From assembly GCA_023666645.1 (NCBI GenBank), contig JAMPBP010000001.1:128682-192681 (forward strand): a stretch of 64,000 nucleotides of DNA, written 5' to 3'. The notes under the pieces were generated by a model. It saw only the letters and a program-made list of their open reading frames with translations. It had not been told where the DNA came from and made no database searches. The position numbers and the translations under genes were made by a program. This document shows, piece after piece, positions 26,526 through 35,509 of this stretch; within the stretch, counting starts at the first letter, position 1, and every line of letters begins with the position of its first letter. The DNA is from Clostridiales bacterium (GTDB lineage Bacteria; Bacteroidota; Bacteroidia; Bacteroidales; Muribaculaceae).

Positions 26526-28717
26526 CAGAGATTATTTTTAAAGAATTTGATCATGTTGGTATATACTAAAGCCCGGGAGTCACAACCGTTGATCGAATGA
26601 TTCATATTGGGGAATATGAGCATATCGCAAAGTTTACCTGAGGCCTGTAGGTGGGATACATACTCGACCGTATTGCTAAAATGCACATTGTCATCGGCAG
26701 TGCCCGACATTATTAACAATCGTGCGGCAAGATTGTTTGTATGATTCAATGGTGCGGTGCTGAAATATCTCTCGCTGTTGGCCTGAGGGGTGTTCATGTA
26801 ACGCTCAGTATAGATAGTGTCGTAGAAATGCCAGCTGGTTACAGGGGCCACGGCAACAGCAGCCTTGAAAGGTGTATCGGTAGCCTGGGCACACATCAAT
26901 GTCTCATAACCACCATAACTCCAGCCCGCTACTCCAATGCGTTCTCCATCGACATAGGGCAACGTCGCCATATACCGGGCTGCATTGGTCTGGTCGATTG
27001 TCTCATAATATCCGAGATTGCCGTAGACTATATCCTGGAAAGCCTTGCCACGGCCACCTGTGCCACGGCCATCGACACACACTACCAAAAATCCGAGCTT
27101 TGCCGCCGCCTGCTGCCAATCGATGCTCCAGCGGTTCAGCACCTCCTGCGAACCAGGGCCATTGTAAAGCCACATGATCACAGGATAACGTTTGGACTCA
27201 CTGAAACCATCGGGTTTTACCATATAGGCGTTAAGCTCGTTGCCATCGCTGTTGATAGTGAAAAATTCGCGTTTTGGCGACGAAGCAAACCGTGAGGCAA
27301 CGGCATTGTTATCCTCGAGCTTCCTCACCGCTTTGAGTTTGCTGTTACACAAGGTGTATACTGTGGGGGTTGCGGCATCACTGAACGACATCGTAAAGAA
27401 GTTCTTAGCCGGAGCAAATGTGAGGTTGGTAGTTCCTTTCTCATTGCCTATGGTAGTCTCTATACCTTTACGGTCAACACGTGTAACAGTGCGGTTAATG
27501 GCACCGTTTCGCGTCGATTGATAATAATAATTGCCCTGGGCGTCCGTGCCATAATATGCAGTGACATCCCAATCGCCACGTGTCAACTGTGACAGCTGCT
27601 GCCCTGTGAATGAGTAACGGTAGAGGTGATTATAGCCCGAGCGTGATGATGTGTACACAAACGAGTTTTCTTCCACCACAAAATCCTCATATGAGGCAGG
27701 ATCTATCCATGTCTTGGACTCATCTACAAGAATGGATTTCACAACAGTAGAACGTGGATTGGCCGAATATATCTCAAGGCGGCTCTGCTCTCGGTTGAGC
27801 GTGATGACAAGCAGCTGATTATTGGGTGCATATTGAATTTTGGGGATATACTCGATGCTGGGTGATGACAGCTCAACCGGTTTGGTCTTGCGGGTATCGA
27901 CATCATAGCTATGTACCGAAACAACCGAATTGGGCTGCCCGGCAACTGGATATTTGTAACTGTATCTACCGGGATAGAGCGCATACTCGTCCATGGGGTC
28001 ACAAGCACCCTGGTAAAGCGGGAATGAGAACATGGGCACCTTGCTCTCATCATATTTTATATAGCACAGCATGTCGCTGCCCGGAGCCCATGCCATGGAG
28101 CTCAGTGTCGAGAATTCTTCTTCATAGCTCCAGTCGGGCACTCCGTTTATTATCATGTTGCGATCTCCATCGGTAGTTACTGCGACCTCACTGTTATAGT
28201 CGAGTTTCTTGATATAGATATTATTGTCGGCCACAAAGGCTACCATACGGTTGTCGGGCGAGAAAATCGGAGCACGTTGATGGCTGTGCTCTACCGACAG
28301 CGGAAGCAATATGTTACGACGTATATTGAACACATAGTATTCAGCCTCTATACTATGACGATATATGGGCGTGCTATTACGCCACACTATCATCTTGGAA
28401 GCATCGGGGCTCAGTGCAAATCCCTCAATCGACGGAATTTTTGTCTCGCGGGTATTTGACAAGTCGAGCACAGTTTCCTTCTCATTACCGGTGAGCGTGT
28501 CAAATGCTTTGATACAAGTACCTTTATCGGTAATCTTTAGATAAGTCAGTCCGTCTGGCATATAGGTCATTGAGCCTGGACCTTTGATACGGTTATTGGG
28601 AGATACATACGGAGCAACGCTCTCAGTGGTTATCTCTGACAGTGTAGCTGCACACGCCCATTGGGAAAAACCGGCGGCAGCCAATATGAGAGAAAGAGAT
28701 ATAGCTGTACGTTTCAT
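26525..28717 (-). CDS. dipeptidyl-peptidase IV-like S9 serine peptidase
   Basis: 730 residues with a signal peptide (about 1-23, WACA/ATL). The N-terminal two thirds form the beta-propeller; NGVPDWSYEEEF carries the paired glutamates that bind the substrate amino terminus in DPP4. The C-terminal alpha/beta-hydrolase domain has S600 in GWSYGGYE, Asp in GTADDNVHF and His in NMNHSINGCDSR. Expected to remove Xaa-Pro or Xaa-Ala dipeptides from peptides in the periplasm. First gene of the coupled leftward set; 100 bases separate it from the coiled-coil gene. Confidence 0.9.
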   Translation of the reverse strand: MKRTAISLSLILAAAGFSQWACAATLSEITTESVAPYVSPNNRIKGPGSMTYMPDGLTYLKITDKGTCIKAFDTLTGNEKETVLDLSNTRETKIPSIEGFALSPDASKMIVWRNSTPIYRHSIEAEYYVFNIRRNILLPLSVEHSHQRAPIFSPDNRMVAFVADNNIYIKKLDYNSEVAVTTDGDRNMIINGVPDWSYEEEFSTLSSMAWAPGSDMLCYIKYDESKVPMFSFPLYQGACDPMDEYALYPGRYSYKYPVAGQPNSVVSVHSYDVDTRKTKPVELSSPSIEYIPKIQYAPNNQLLVITLNREQSRLEIYSANPRSTVVKSILVDESKTWIDPASYEDFVVEENSFVYTSSRSGYNHLYRYSFTGQQLSQLTRGDWDVTAYYGTDAQGNYYYQSTRNGAINRTVTRVDRKGIETTIGNEKGTTNLTFAPAKNFFTMSFSDAATPTVYTLCNSKLKAVRKLEDNNAVASRFASSPKREFFTINSDGNELNAYMVKPDGFSESKRYPVIMWLYNGPGSQEVLNRWSIDWQQAAAKLGFLVVCVDGRGTGGRGKAFQDIVYGNLGYYETIDQTNAARYMATLPYVDGERIGVAGWSYGGYETLMCAQATDTPFKAAVAVAPVTSWHFYDTIYTERYMNTPQANSERYFSTAPLNHTNNLAARLLIMSGTADDNVHFSNTVEYVSHLQASGKLCDMLIFPNMNHSINGCDSRALVYTNMIKFFKNNL

Positions 28718-28817
28718 ATTTCAGTTTTCTGTTTATAATTATAATAAGAACTCATTTTAACCATTCTTATGCACAAAGTAGTTACAACGAGTTACTGTCA
28801 ACAGTTATCAAGTGAGT

Positions 28818-30236
28818 TCACCAAAGCGACATCTGAGCCGAGTTCTCGGGAGGATTCTTGCGTGAGGGTTCCTGGTAACCAAACTCATTGTCGGGAACTC
28901 CCGATGTTCTTGCCGAAGTTCCTTCAGGAGGAGTCGCCACCAACCAATCGGTATTGTCAAGATCCTCGTCTATAGCCGATATCTTTGGGGCTTGACGGCG
29001 TTTGTTCCTCGACTTGTCACGCGTAGGCGCGCTGGCAAGTTGTTGCTCAAGCCGCTCCATATCCTCACGCAGTGTCTTTTCGCTCTGAGCCTGATTGAGG
29101 AGATTGGTCTCAATAGTCTTGCGCAATGACAATTCCTCGGCTTCGAGCGCATTGATACGGTCATCACGACGACGTATCTCGACATTAAGTTCAGCAATTT
29201 TCTGGTTCTTTTTGGCCATACTTTCCTGAATACGTTCTACTTCTTCCTGAATAGTGGCCGCAATTTCAAGATTGGCATGAGCCTCGTCAAGTTGTGATTG
29301 AATGGTTGCTGCCTTGTTGATGGCATCGTTGAGCGATTCCTTGAGGGTAGCAATCTCTCCATCGCGCTGCTGCACCTCCTTCGATGCCGATGATGCACGC
29401 TGATTGAGATCATTGAGCATAACGTCGGTCATATCGGTTTTAATTTTCAACGCATTGAGCTGTTCCGACAGGTCACGATTGGTAGCTTCGAGGGCTGAGT
29501 AACGCGACTGCAACTCAGTCTTCTCACCGGCTATCTGTTCAATTGATGCTTCATATGAATTCTTCTGCTCCTCGAGCTGTTTATTGAGTTCCTCGATGTG
29601 CGATTCAAAGGCTGTTATATCAGGCACCTCAGCGCCCTCCTTGAGCAGATTGCTGACACGTAATTTATTGACCAATGAACGTGTTTCAAGTGCATACTGG
29701 TCCTTCTCGGCCTCGACACTGGCTATCTGTGCCTCCAGATCTCTCACCCGCTCCTGTATGGCACGTTTCTGGCGCTCAGCGCTCAGCAATTGTTTACTTT
29801 TTTCGGCCTCGGTCTCCTCCAACTTCTTAATATGCCCCTTCATTGTGTCGACTTCATTATTAAGGCGATTGCGCTCCTGCTCCCATCGGTGGTTGCAACG
29901 TTCGAGTGCATTGACGTTCAGTGATTGCAAGAATGACTTGACATCTGCGTCAAGAACGTTGTAGAGATGCTGACGCTGAGCCTCGGCATTAGCCCCGGTA
30001 GAAAGGAATGAAGGCATAGCTTTATTGAACTCATCGACTACAGACTTGAATATCGTATCCACGGGAATAACGGGGTCGGACTCAACTTCACCACTATCCT
30101 CGCCGGCTGACAATGATGGTGAGGTAGTACAAGATGAGACTTCATTGGCCGACTCTGAAATGACCGTCATGTCATCATCATCAACATCATCGTCGACAAA
30201 TCCGAATGCCTTTTTAATTGTTTTTACAATACCCAT
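28818..30236 (-). CDS. coiled-coil protein of unknown function
   Basis: 472 residues. Starts MGIVKTIKKAFGF, an amphipathic basic segment, followed by a run of acidic residues (DDDVDDDD at about 15-22) and a Ser/Glu-rich linker. Residues about 110-400 are one long heptad-type coiled coil rich in E, K, Q and L; the tail (about 405-472) is charged and Pro/Ser-rich and ends AQMSLW. No signal peptide. It starts 24 bases after the stop of the receiver/ATP-grasp gene and probably shares its transcript. I do not recognise the family. Confidence 0.65.
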   Translation of the reverse strand: MGIVKTIKKAFGFVDDDVDDDDMTVISESANEVSSCTTSPSLSAGEDSGEVESDPVIPVDTIFKSVVDEFNKAMPSFLSTGANAEAQRQHLYNVLDADVKSFLQSLNVNALERCNHRWEQERNRLNNEVDTMKGHIKKLEETEAEKSKQLLSAERQKRAIQERVRDLEAQIASVEAEKDQYALETRSLVNKLRVSNLLKEGAEVPDITAFESHIEELNKQLEEQKNSYEASIEQIAGEKTELQSRYSALEATNRDLSEQLNALKIKTDMTDVMLNDLNQRASSASKEVQQRDGEIATLKESLNDAINKAATIQSQLDEAHANLEIAATIQEEVERIQESMAKKNQKIAELNVEIRRRDDRINALEAEELSLRKTIETNLLNQAQSEKTLREDMERLEQQLASAPTRDKSRNKRRQAPKISAIDEDLDNTDWLVATPPEGTSARTSGVPDNEFGYQEPSRKNPPENSAQMSLW

Positions 30237-30260
30237 GATATCAGATAAGTATTATTTGAA

Positions 30261-33224
30261 TTATTGTTGAACTTGAACTATGCCCACTCCCTTGCGGCCA
30301 TTTATACCGATGACGAGTGGTTGGTCAAACTTGACCATGCGTATGAATTCGGTCTCGAAAACTGCCGGCTTGCTGTTGAGCCGGTCTATGTCATAGACAC
30401 CATCGTGTGAACTGGGATTGATTGTGAAATAGCCCACACCAAAAGAGGTGAGATTCTGGAAAAAATGAGTACCCTGACTCGGTTCTATGCGATAGTTACT
30501 GAGAGATGACTCCACAATAAGTCGGGCGCCCGAAATATCGGGCCATTTGACCGGGACACCCAATGCGGTATCGCTGGAACCCCAGCGACCGGGGCCTATG
30601 AGCACATACCCTACCCCCTCAGCCACCAACCGGCGGTTAAGGCTCTCTATCTCGCGTGCGACCTTGGGATTATTGGATGCAGAGAAATGCTCGGGCTTGA
30701 CATACACTATAGTGTCTACACCGTCTATGTTGCCATGTCCCAGAGCCGTATTGCTTTTGAGAAGCAGACACTCGTCGGGAATATTCAGCAAACTGTCGTC
30801 GACCAAATCCTTTCGGTCAATGATAGGACGAATCTGCAGCCAGTACACATGACCCTTGATCTCACCGGGGCGGTTATGGTCAATAAGGCCGGCAAATTCA
30901 ATCTCCACCGGTCGCTGCATCTCCGACTGCCCTTTGGCGAGCATGAAATCAATAGCCTTGGCAAGCGGTAGCGTTCCATGTGACAGTATATTGGCAAATG
31001 TCACTACCTTGCGCCCAGGCCCCATATCAGAGTCCCGGATCACCTGGTCATTGACATCGTAGGTCGAGACCATATATTTCAGCGCCGATGTCCCGGCAAA
31101 GTCCTGGATACGCTTCCTGACTATATTGAAACCATCATCGACCTTGACGTCAGATATGACATTACGCATGTCAAGGGCATACAGACGGGTTTGGGTATCA
31201 CGCAACGCCAGGTCGAGAGTCGAGGTCTGGAGCACCTGACTTGGGTGACGTGGTGAAAAGCGCAAGCTCAAACCGCCATCGACTATATATTTGCCCAGTC
31301 CCACAGCTATCTCGGCCACACCATCCTCGGGTTTTTCCTGACCCAGTGGATAATAATTGAGCGAACGCCCCACTCCGGCAAACGAAGGGAAGTAGAATCC
31401 GTCATATTCCCTGCCTACAACTTCCTGGATAATAACAGCCATCTTTTCCTGGTCTATTACATTACTTGTAGCGGTCATGTAGGCTTTACTGTCGGCATAG
31501 AACACGGAAGCATAGACTCCCTTGATAGCCTCACTGAGCTGCTTGAGCATGGCCTGGCGGTCGGCGACATTGGGAATCATATATGTGGCATAAATACCGG
31601 CGAAAGGCTGATAGTGGGAATCTTCCAGCAAACTCGACGAACGTATTGCCAGAGGCTTGTCGACAACTTCAAAAAGAGCGAGGAAATCCTCTATGAGACG
31701 CTCAGGGAGTTTGGCTTCAAGAAAAGCCTTAAGTATCGTCTCGTCGTCAACATCGCTCAGCGCGAGCGGATACAGGTCATTGACCGACATGAATTCATCA
31801 AATACATCGGTGCAAAGTACAACTGTACGGGGAATAGATATTGTCACCCCGTCAAAATTGTCACATATGGGATTTTTCTTGATTATCGAGTCGATGAAAG
31901 CCAGGCCGCGGCCTTTGCCTCCCAACGAGCCTTGACCTATTCTGGCAAAGTTGCTGTAATGGTCAAAACGGTCTTTCTGGAAAACAGCTACAACGCCACG
32001 GTTCTTCATCTTGCGGTATTTCACAATGAGATCAAAGATAAGCTGACGCGTTGCAGGCATTTCATCAACCGACATAGACCGATGCTTCTTGATAATCTCG
32101 GCTATAGGAAACATGGCTCGGGAATAAAGCCAGCGGGAAATGTCATTGTGGGAGGTATGATAGAAGAGAGACTCGGCCGGGATATCAAAAATCGACTTCT
32201 GCATATCCTTGAGCGACCTCAATCGTCCTATCTCCCGACCGGTCACTGAGTCACGCACTATGAAGTCACCAAATCCAAAGTTGTCCATGATTGCTTTACC
32301 CAGATCGACCGGCAACTTCTTGGAATTCTTGTCGATGAACACATTACCCATATCGATGATACGGGGTCCATTGGCTGTTTCAGTCGACTCGACAATTATA
32401 GGGAGATAGGGATCGACGCTGTTAAGATAGGCAGCCAGTTTAATGCCAGCCTCAGGGTCTTTCTTTCCTTCACGGTGAAATGACACATCGGTAATGACAC
32501 CGAGCATGTTATTGCCATACTTTTTGTACATTTCCACAGCCTCCTCATAGTCGCGGGCAAGAATCACCTTTGGACGCCCACGCATGCGCAACATCTGTTC
32601 GTGCTCATTGAGAGCTTCGGTCGAAAACTCCATCGATTGTTTGAGCAGGAATTTGTAGATGTGGGGAAGTACCGACGAGTAGAAACGTATGGAATCCTCT
32701 ACGAGCATGATTGTCTGGACACCTACATTCAACACATCATTGTCGGCGTTCATTTTATCCTCAAGAAGCTTGATTATTGCCAGCAACAAGTCCACATTGC
32801 CAAGCCAGCTGAATACGTAGTCTATTGCCGATAAATCTTCATGAGCCAATCGCCGCGACACTTCCTTCGAGAATGGTGTGAGTACAACGATTGGAATATC
32901 GGGATAAGCATTCTTGATTGCCACAGCACCCGAAAAAGTCTCGCTTATGTCGCTGCCAGGCATCGCTATAATCAAATCAAAATGCTTGAGTCTCAACGCC
33001 TCGAGAGCCTCACTGATATGTGACACACGGGCCACACGCGGCGGTGAACTGAGATTGAGGGCGACATATTCAAAGTACAGTTGCTCTTCAACTCGCCCGT
33101 CCTCCTCCATCATGAATGCGTCATAGGGTGATGCTATGAGCAACACATTGAAGATACGCCGCTGCATAAGATCCTGAAAAGCAGTATCTTTTAAATATAA
33201 TTGGCTTAATGCTTCCTCATTCAT
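30261..33224 (-). CDS. double-receiver protein with a PEP-synthase-like ATP-grasp domain
   Basis: 987 residues, cytoplasmic. Residues about 24-155 resemble a response-regulator receiver without the acceptor Asp (LIIAMPGSD). Residues about 168-315 form a second receiver with the acid pair E176/D177 in MLVEDS, D246 in GVITDVS, and a conserved-type Lys after IDKN. From about 410 comes the nucleotide-binding domain of PEP synthase / pyruvate phosphate dikinase: GQGSLGGKGRGLAFID and LAIRSSSLLEDSHYQPFAGIYATY. The swivelling phosphohistidine domain and the PEP-binding barrel are not seen; the C-terminus (about 850-987) is a separate domain with GPGRWGSSD. The combination suggests signal-controlled ATP use, but no reaction can be named. 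It has a consensus promoter and is followed by the coiled-coil gene. Confidence 0.75.
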   Translation of the reverse strand: MNEEALSQLYLKDTAFQDLMQRRIFNVLLIASPYDAFMMEEDGRVEEQLYFEYVALNLSSPPRVARVSHISEALEALRLKHFDLIIAMPGSDISETFSGAVAIKNAYPDIPIVVLTPFSKEVSRRLAHEDLSAIDYVFSWLGNVDLLLAIIKLLEDKMNADNDVLNVGVQTIMLVEDSIRFYSSVLPHIYKFLLKQSMEFSTEALNEHEQMLRMRGRPKVILARDYEEAVEMYKKYGNNMLGVITDVSFHREGKKDPEAGIKLAAYLNSVDPYLPIIVESTETANGPRIIDMGNVFIDKNSKKLPVDLGKAIMDNFGFGDFIVRDSVTGREIGRLRSLKDMQKSIFDIPAESLFYHTSHNDISRWLYSRAMFPIAEIIKKHRSMSVDEMPATRQLIFDLIVKYRKMKNRGVVAVFQKDRFDHYSNFARIGQGSLGGKGRGLAFIDSIIKKNPICDNFDGVTISIPRTVVLCTDVFDEFMSVNDLYPLALSDVDDETILKAFLEAKLPERLIEDFLALFEVVDKPLAIRSSSLLEDSHYQPFAGIYATYMIPNVADRQAMLKQLSEAIKGVYASVFYADSKAYMTATSNVIDQEKMAVIIQEVVGREYDGFYFPSFAGVGRSLNYYPLGQEKPEDGVAEIAVGLGKYIVDGGLSLRFSPRHPSQVLQTSTLDLALRDTQTRLYALDMRNVISDVKVDDGFNIVRKRIQDFAGTSALKYMVSTYDVNDQVIRDSDMGPGRKVVTFANILSHGTLPLAKAIDFMLAKGQSEMQRPVEIEFAGLIDHNRPGEIKGHVYWLQIRPIIDRKDLVDDSLLNIPDECLLLKSNTALGHGNIDGVDTIVYVKPEHFSASNNPKVAREIESLNRRLVAEGVGYVLIGPGRWGSSDTALGVPVKWPDISGARLIVESSLSNYRIEPSQGTHFFQNLTSFGVGYFTINPSSHDGVYDIDRLNSKPAVFETEFIRMVKFDQPLVIGINGRKGVGIVQVQQ

Positions 33225-33247
33225 TCAGTTCAATAATTAATAAGCCT

Positions 33248-33279
33248 CAAAGTTAAACAGAATATTCAACTTAAGCAAA
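33248..33279 (-). promoter_or_regulatory. promoter of the receiver/ATP-grasp and coiled-coil operon
   Basis: On the minus strand TTTG (33279-33276) and TAACTTTG (33255-33248) lie exactly 20 bases apart, a full match to the Bacteroides pattern. The transcript would start about 17-20 bases before the ATG. Confidence 0.75.
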
Positions 33280-33372
33280 CTTTTGTCAACTTCACAAACT
33301 CCACTCTTCACTTCACTCATCATGCCCTGCCACACCAATGACATTTTCATCGCGGCAGTCACACCCTCATCT

Positions 33373-34293
33373 TCACGCGTCGTTAGAGTAAGAGTCAAAC
33401 ATTATTGTCGACAAGTACTTATCGGCACGATCCGGAAACACGACAACCATATTACCCTCTTTCAATCCTGCGGCCACTCTCACGGCGGCAAGCAGAGCGG
33501 CTCCACTGCTCATTCCGGCAAATATCCCTTCCTGCAGAATAATTTGACGGGCCATCTCTATTGCCTCTCGACTCTCAACCATTTCCTGTATATCGATGCG
33601 CGAGGGATCGTATATAGCAGGCACAATGGCCTCCTCCATGTTTTTAAGCCCCTGAATATAGTGGCCTTTCACAGGCTGAGCACACACTACCTTAACATGA
33701 GGATTGAGTGCTCTCATGAATTTAGAGATGCCCATGATCGTACCCGACGTGCCGAGTGCACACACGAGGTAGTCGACCTTTCCGCCGGTTTGCTGCCATA
33801 TCTCGAGAGCCGTGCGCTCGTAATGAGTCTGATAATTTGCCGCATTGCCAAATTGATCGGGCATGAAATATTTATCCGGGTTCTCGGCAACCATGCGCCG
33901 GGCCAATCTGATTGCCCCGTCAGTACCGTCGGCTCCGGGCGTCAGTATCACCTTCGCGCCATATGAACGTATTATCTTGCGACGCTCAACACTCACGGCA
34001 TCACTCATCACAATAACCACATCATATCCCTTAATTACCCCCACCATTGCGAGACCAATCCCGGTATTGCCTGATGTAGGCTCGATGATAGTCTGTCCGC
34101 GGCTGAGACGCCCAGATGCCTCAGCATCTTCAATCATACGCAATGCTATGCGGTCTTTGATACTGCCTGTAGGGTTGAAGCCCTCGAGTTTAGCAAAGAT
34201 GTTGACTTGAGGATTGGGATTCAGCCTATTGATTTTCACCATCGGAGTCTGACCGATGGCATCAAGGATGTTGTTGACTACGCGTTCTACCAT
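33373..34293 (-). CDS. cysK: cysteine synthase A
   Basis: O-acetylserine sulfhydrylase, a PLP enzyme that makes cysteine from O-acetylserine and sulfide. 306 residues. The PLP lysine lies in NPTGSIKDRIA; EPTSGNTGIGLAMV is the substrate-binding loop; GTSGTIMGISKFM binds the cofactor phosphate, and GMSSGAALLAAV is near the end. Starts nine bases after the DUF695 gene, so the two are likely co-transcribed. Confidence 0.95.
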   Translation of the reverse strand: MVERVVNNILDAIGQTPMVKINRLNPNPQVNIFAKLEGFNPTGSIKDRIALRMIEDAEASGRLSRGQTIIEPTSGNTGIGLAMVGVIKGYDVVIVMSDAVSVERRKIIRSYGAKVILTPGADGTDGAIRLARRMVAENPDKYFMPDQFGNAANYQTHYERTALEIWQQTGGKVDYLVCALGTSGTIMGISKFMRALNPHVKVVCAQPVKGHYIQGLKNMEEAIVPAIYDPSRIDIQEMVESREAIEMARQIILQEGIFAGMSSGAALLAAVRVAAGLKEGNMVVVFPDRADKYLSTIMFDSYSNDA

Positions 34294-34302
34294 GGCTACA
34301 TG

Positions 34303-34740
34303 TTATTCAAGGATAATCTCAGAAGCAGCCTTCATCTCATCATATTCCTCCCAGTCAGGGTCATTCTCAGTATAGATCGAGATAGGAAGTAGATCAAAAG
34401 GAGCAAGAGCTTCATTAAGTTTGCGACCAAATATATTGGTACTCAGTGTATAGAAAATCCAATTACGCTCACCGTCACCGGTATATATTCCGGTCAAGAC
34501 TGCCACAGGGTCCTTGACGAACGTTTGTTGCAATGCATCCTGTACGCTCTCCATCAAGGTTGAAGTTAAAGTGTCAGGCATGCCCGTTGCGTCACTCTGA
34601 TAAGGCCATGTGACCTCAACCCTTATTGAGAACTTAGGGTTATTGCGGAATGCCTGTACATCACGCCGGCCGGTCACCATTATGAGTTGACCGGAGTCAC
34701 TCTCGGTTGGTGAAGTCCACCAGTCTCCATTTTCTGTCAT
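34303..34740 (-). CDS. DUF695-family protein
   Basis: 145 residues, no signal peptide. The pattern DWWTSPTESDSGQLIMVTGRRDV, NPKFSIRVEVTWPYQ, GMPD, VLTGIYTGDGERNWIFYT, and the closing NDPDWEEYDEM fit the DUF695 domain, whose function is unknown. A TATCTTTG box on the minus strand at 34786-34779 could be its -7 element. Lies just upstream of cysK. Confidence 0.75.
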   Translation of the reverse strand: MTENGDWWTSPTESDSGQLIMVTGRRDVQAFRNNPKFSIRVEVTWPYQSDATGMPDTLTSTLMESVQDALQQTFVKDPVAVLTGIYTGDGERNWIFYTLSTNIFGRKLNEALAPFDLLPISIYTENDPDWEEYDEMKAASEIILE

Positions 34741-34882
34741 ACTATCTCGTCCTTTTAATTAATGATTAATTCAATACACAAAGATACTGTTTTTTTTGTA
34801 TAACTGTGAATCTTTGAGGCTCGTCTGGAAAATGAAAATTCATGGCATTAAGAAATATTGTTGAATATTGATGATTAAAAAA

Positions 34883-34914
34883 TTTGGGTGAACGCAAATC
34901 TATTCCTAAATTTG
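34883..34914 (+). promoter_or_regulatory. promoter of the DUF3127 gene
   Basis: TTTG at 34883-34886 and TAAATTTG at 34907-34914 with a 20-base spacer match the -33/-7 consensus exactly. Leader about 35 bases. Confidence 0.75.
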
Positions 34915-34955
34915 TCAACTAATCAACATTTAGAATAAGACAGAATAAAAACACA

Positions 34956-35342
34956 ATGGAAGTAACAGGAAAAATAATCGTAGCCCTGCCAGAGGTTTCG
35001 GGCACATCAAAGGCCGGAAACGCATGGAAAAAACGTTCATACGTACTCGAGACTCTCGACAACTACCCCACTAAGATTGCATTTGAATTTTTTGGAGAAC
35101 GTGCCGACCAGTATCCCCTGTCGGTAGGCGAAGAGATAAAGCTGAGTTTTGATATCGACAGCCATGAATACCAAGGCCGCTGGTTCACATCAATACGCGG
35201 ATGGAAGGCCGAGAAGACAACCGGCGGAATGGGGACACCTGCAGCGCCGACTGCTGTACCCGCCAACGACCCCTTTGCCGCTGCAGCACCGGCTCAGACC
35301 TTCTCCCCCTCCAACGATGCCACCGACGACCTTCCCTTCTGA
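34956..35342 (+). CDS. DUF3127 protein with SSB-like C-terminal tail
   Basis: 128 residues. Residues 1 to about 85 (MEVTGKIIVALPEVSGTSKAGNAWKKRSYVLET, FEFFGERADQYPLSVGEEIKLSFDIDSHEYQGRWFTSIRGWK) fit DUF3127, an OB-fold-like domain. A flexible Ala/Pro/Thr-rich linker leads to the last five residues DDLPF, nearly the acidic tip (DDDIPF) with which single-stranded DNA-binding protein recruits repair enzymes. A DNA-associated role is inferred from this resemblance. Single gene with a consensus promoter and a strong terminator. Confidence 0.8.
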   Translation: MEVTGKIIVALPEVSGTSKAGNAWKKRSYVLETLDNYPTKIAFEFFGERADQYPLSVGEEIKLSFDIDSHEYQGRWFTSIRGWKAEKTTGGMGTPAAPTAVPANDPFAAAAPAQTFSPSNDATDDLPF

Positions 35343-35373
35343 TAAAGGAACAGATATAACCAATACAACTTTG

Positions 35374-35412
35374 AAGCCATGCTCAATAAATGAATGAGCA
35401 TGGCTTTTTTTG
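35374..35412 (+). terminator. intrinsic terminator of the DUF3127 gene
   Basis: AAGCCATGCTCA (35374-35385) pairs perfectly with TGAGCATGGCTT (35395-35406), followed by a run of T. Confidence 0.9.
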
Positions 35413-35445
35413 CTGTTCCTCTATATCTGTTGGAAGCCTAACGAC

Positions 35446-35478
35446 AGCGGGCGTGTCAGTCAATTTGACACGCCCGCT
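35446..35478 (-). terminator. hairpin after the M16 protease gene
   Basis: A 13-bp perfect inverted repeat (AGCGGGCGTGTCA at 35446-35458, TGACACGCCCGCT at 35466-35478) with a seven-base loop sits 31 bases after the protease stop. A T-run is lacking on the minus side, so it may be a terminator or an mRNA-stabilising hairpin. Confidence 0.65.
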
Positions 35479-35509
35479 CACATATGGGATTATGTATATC
35501 TATTATACT

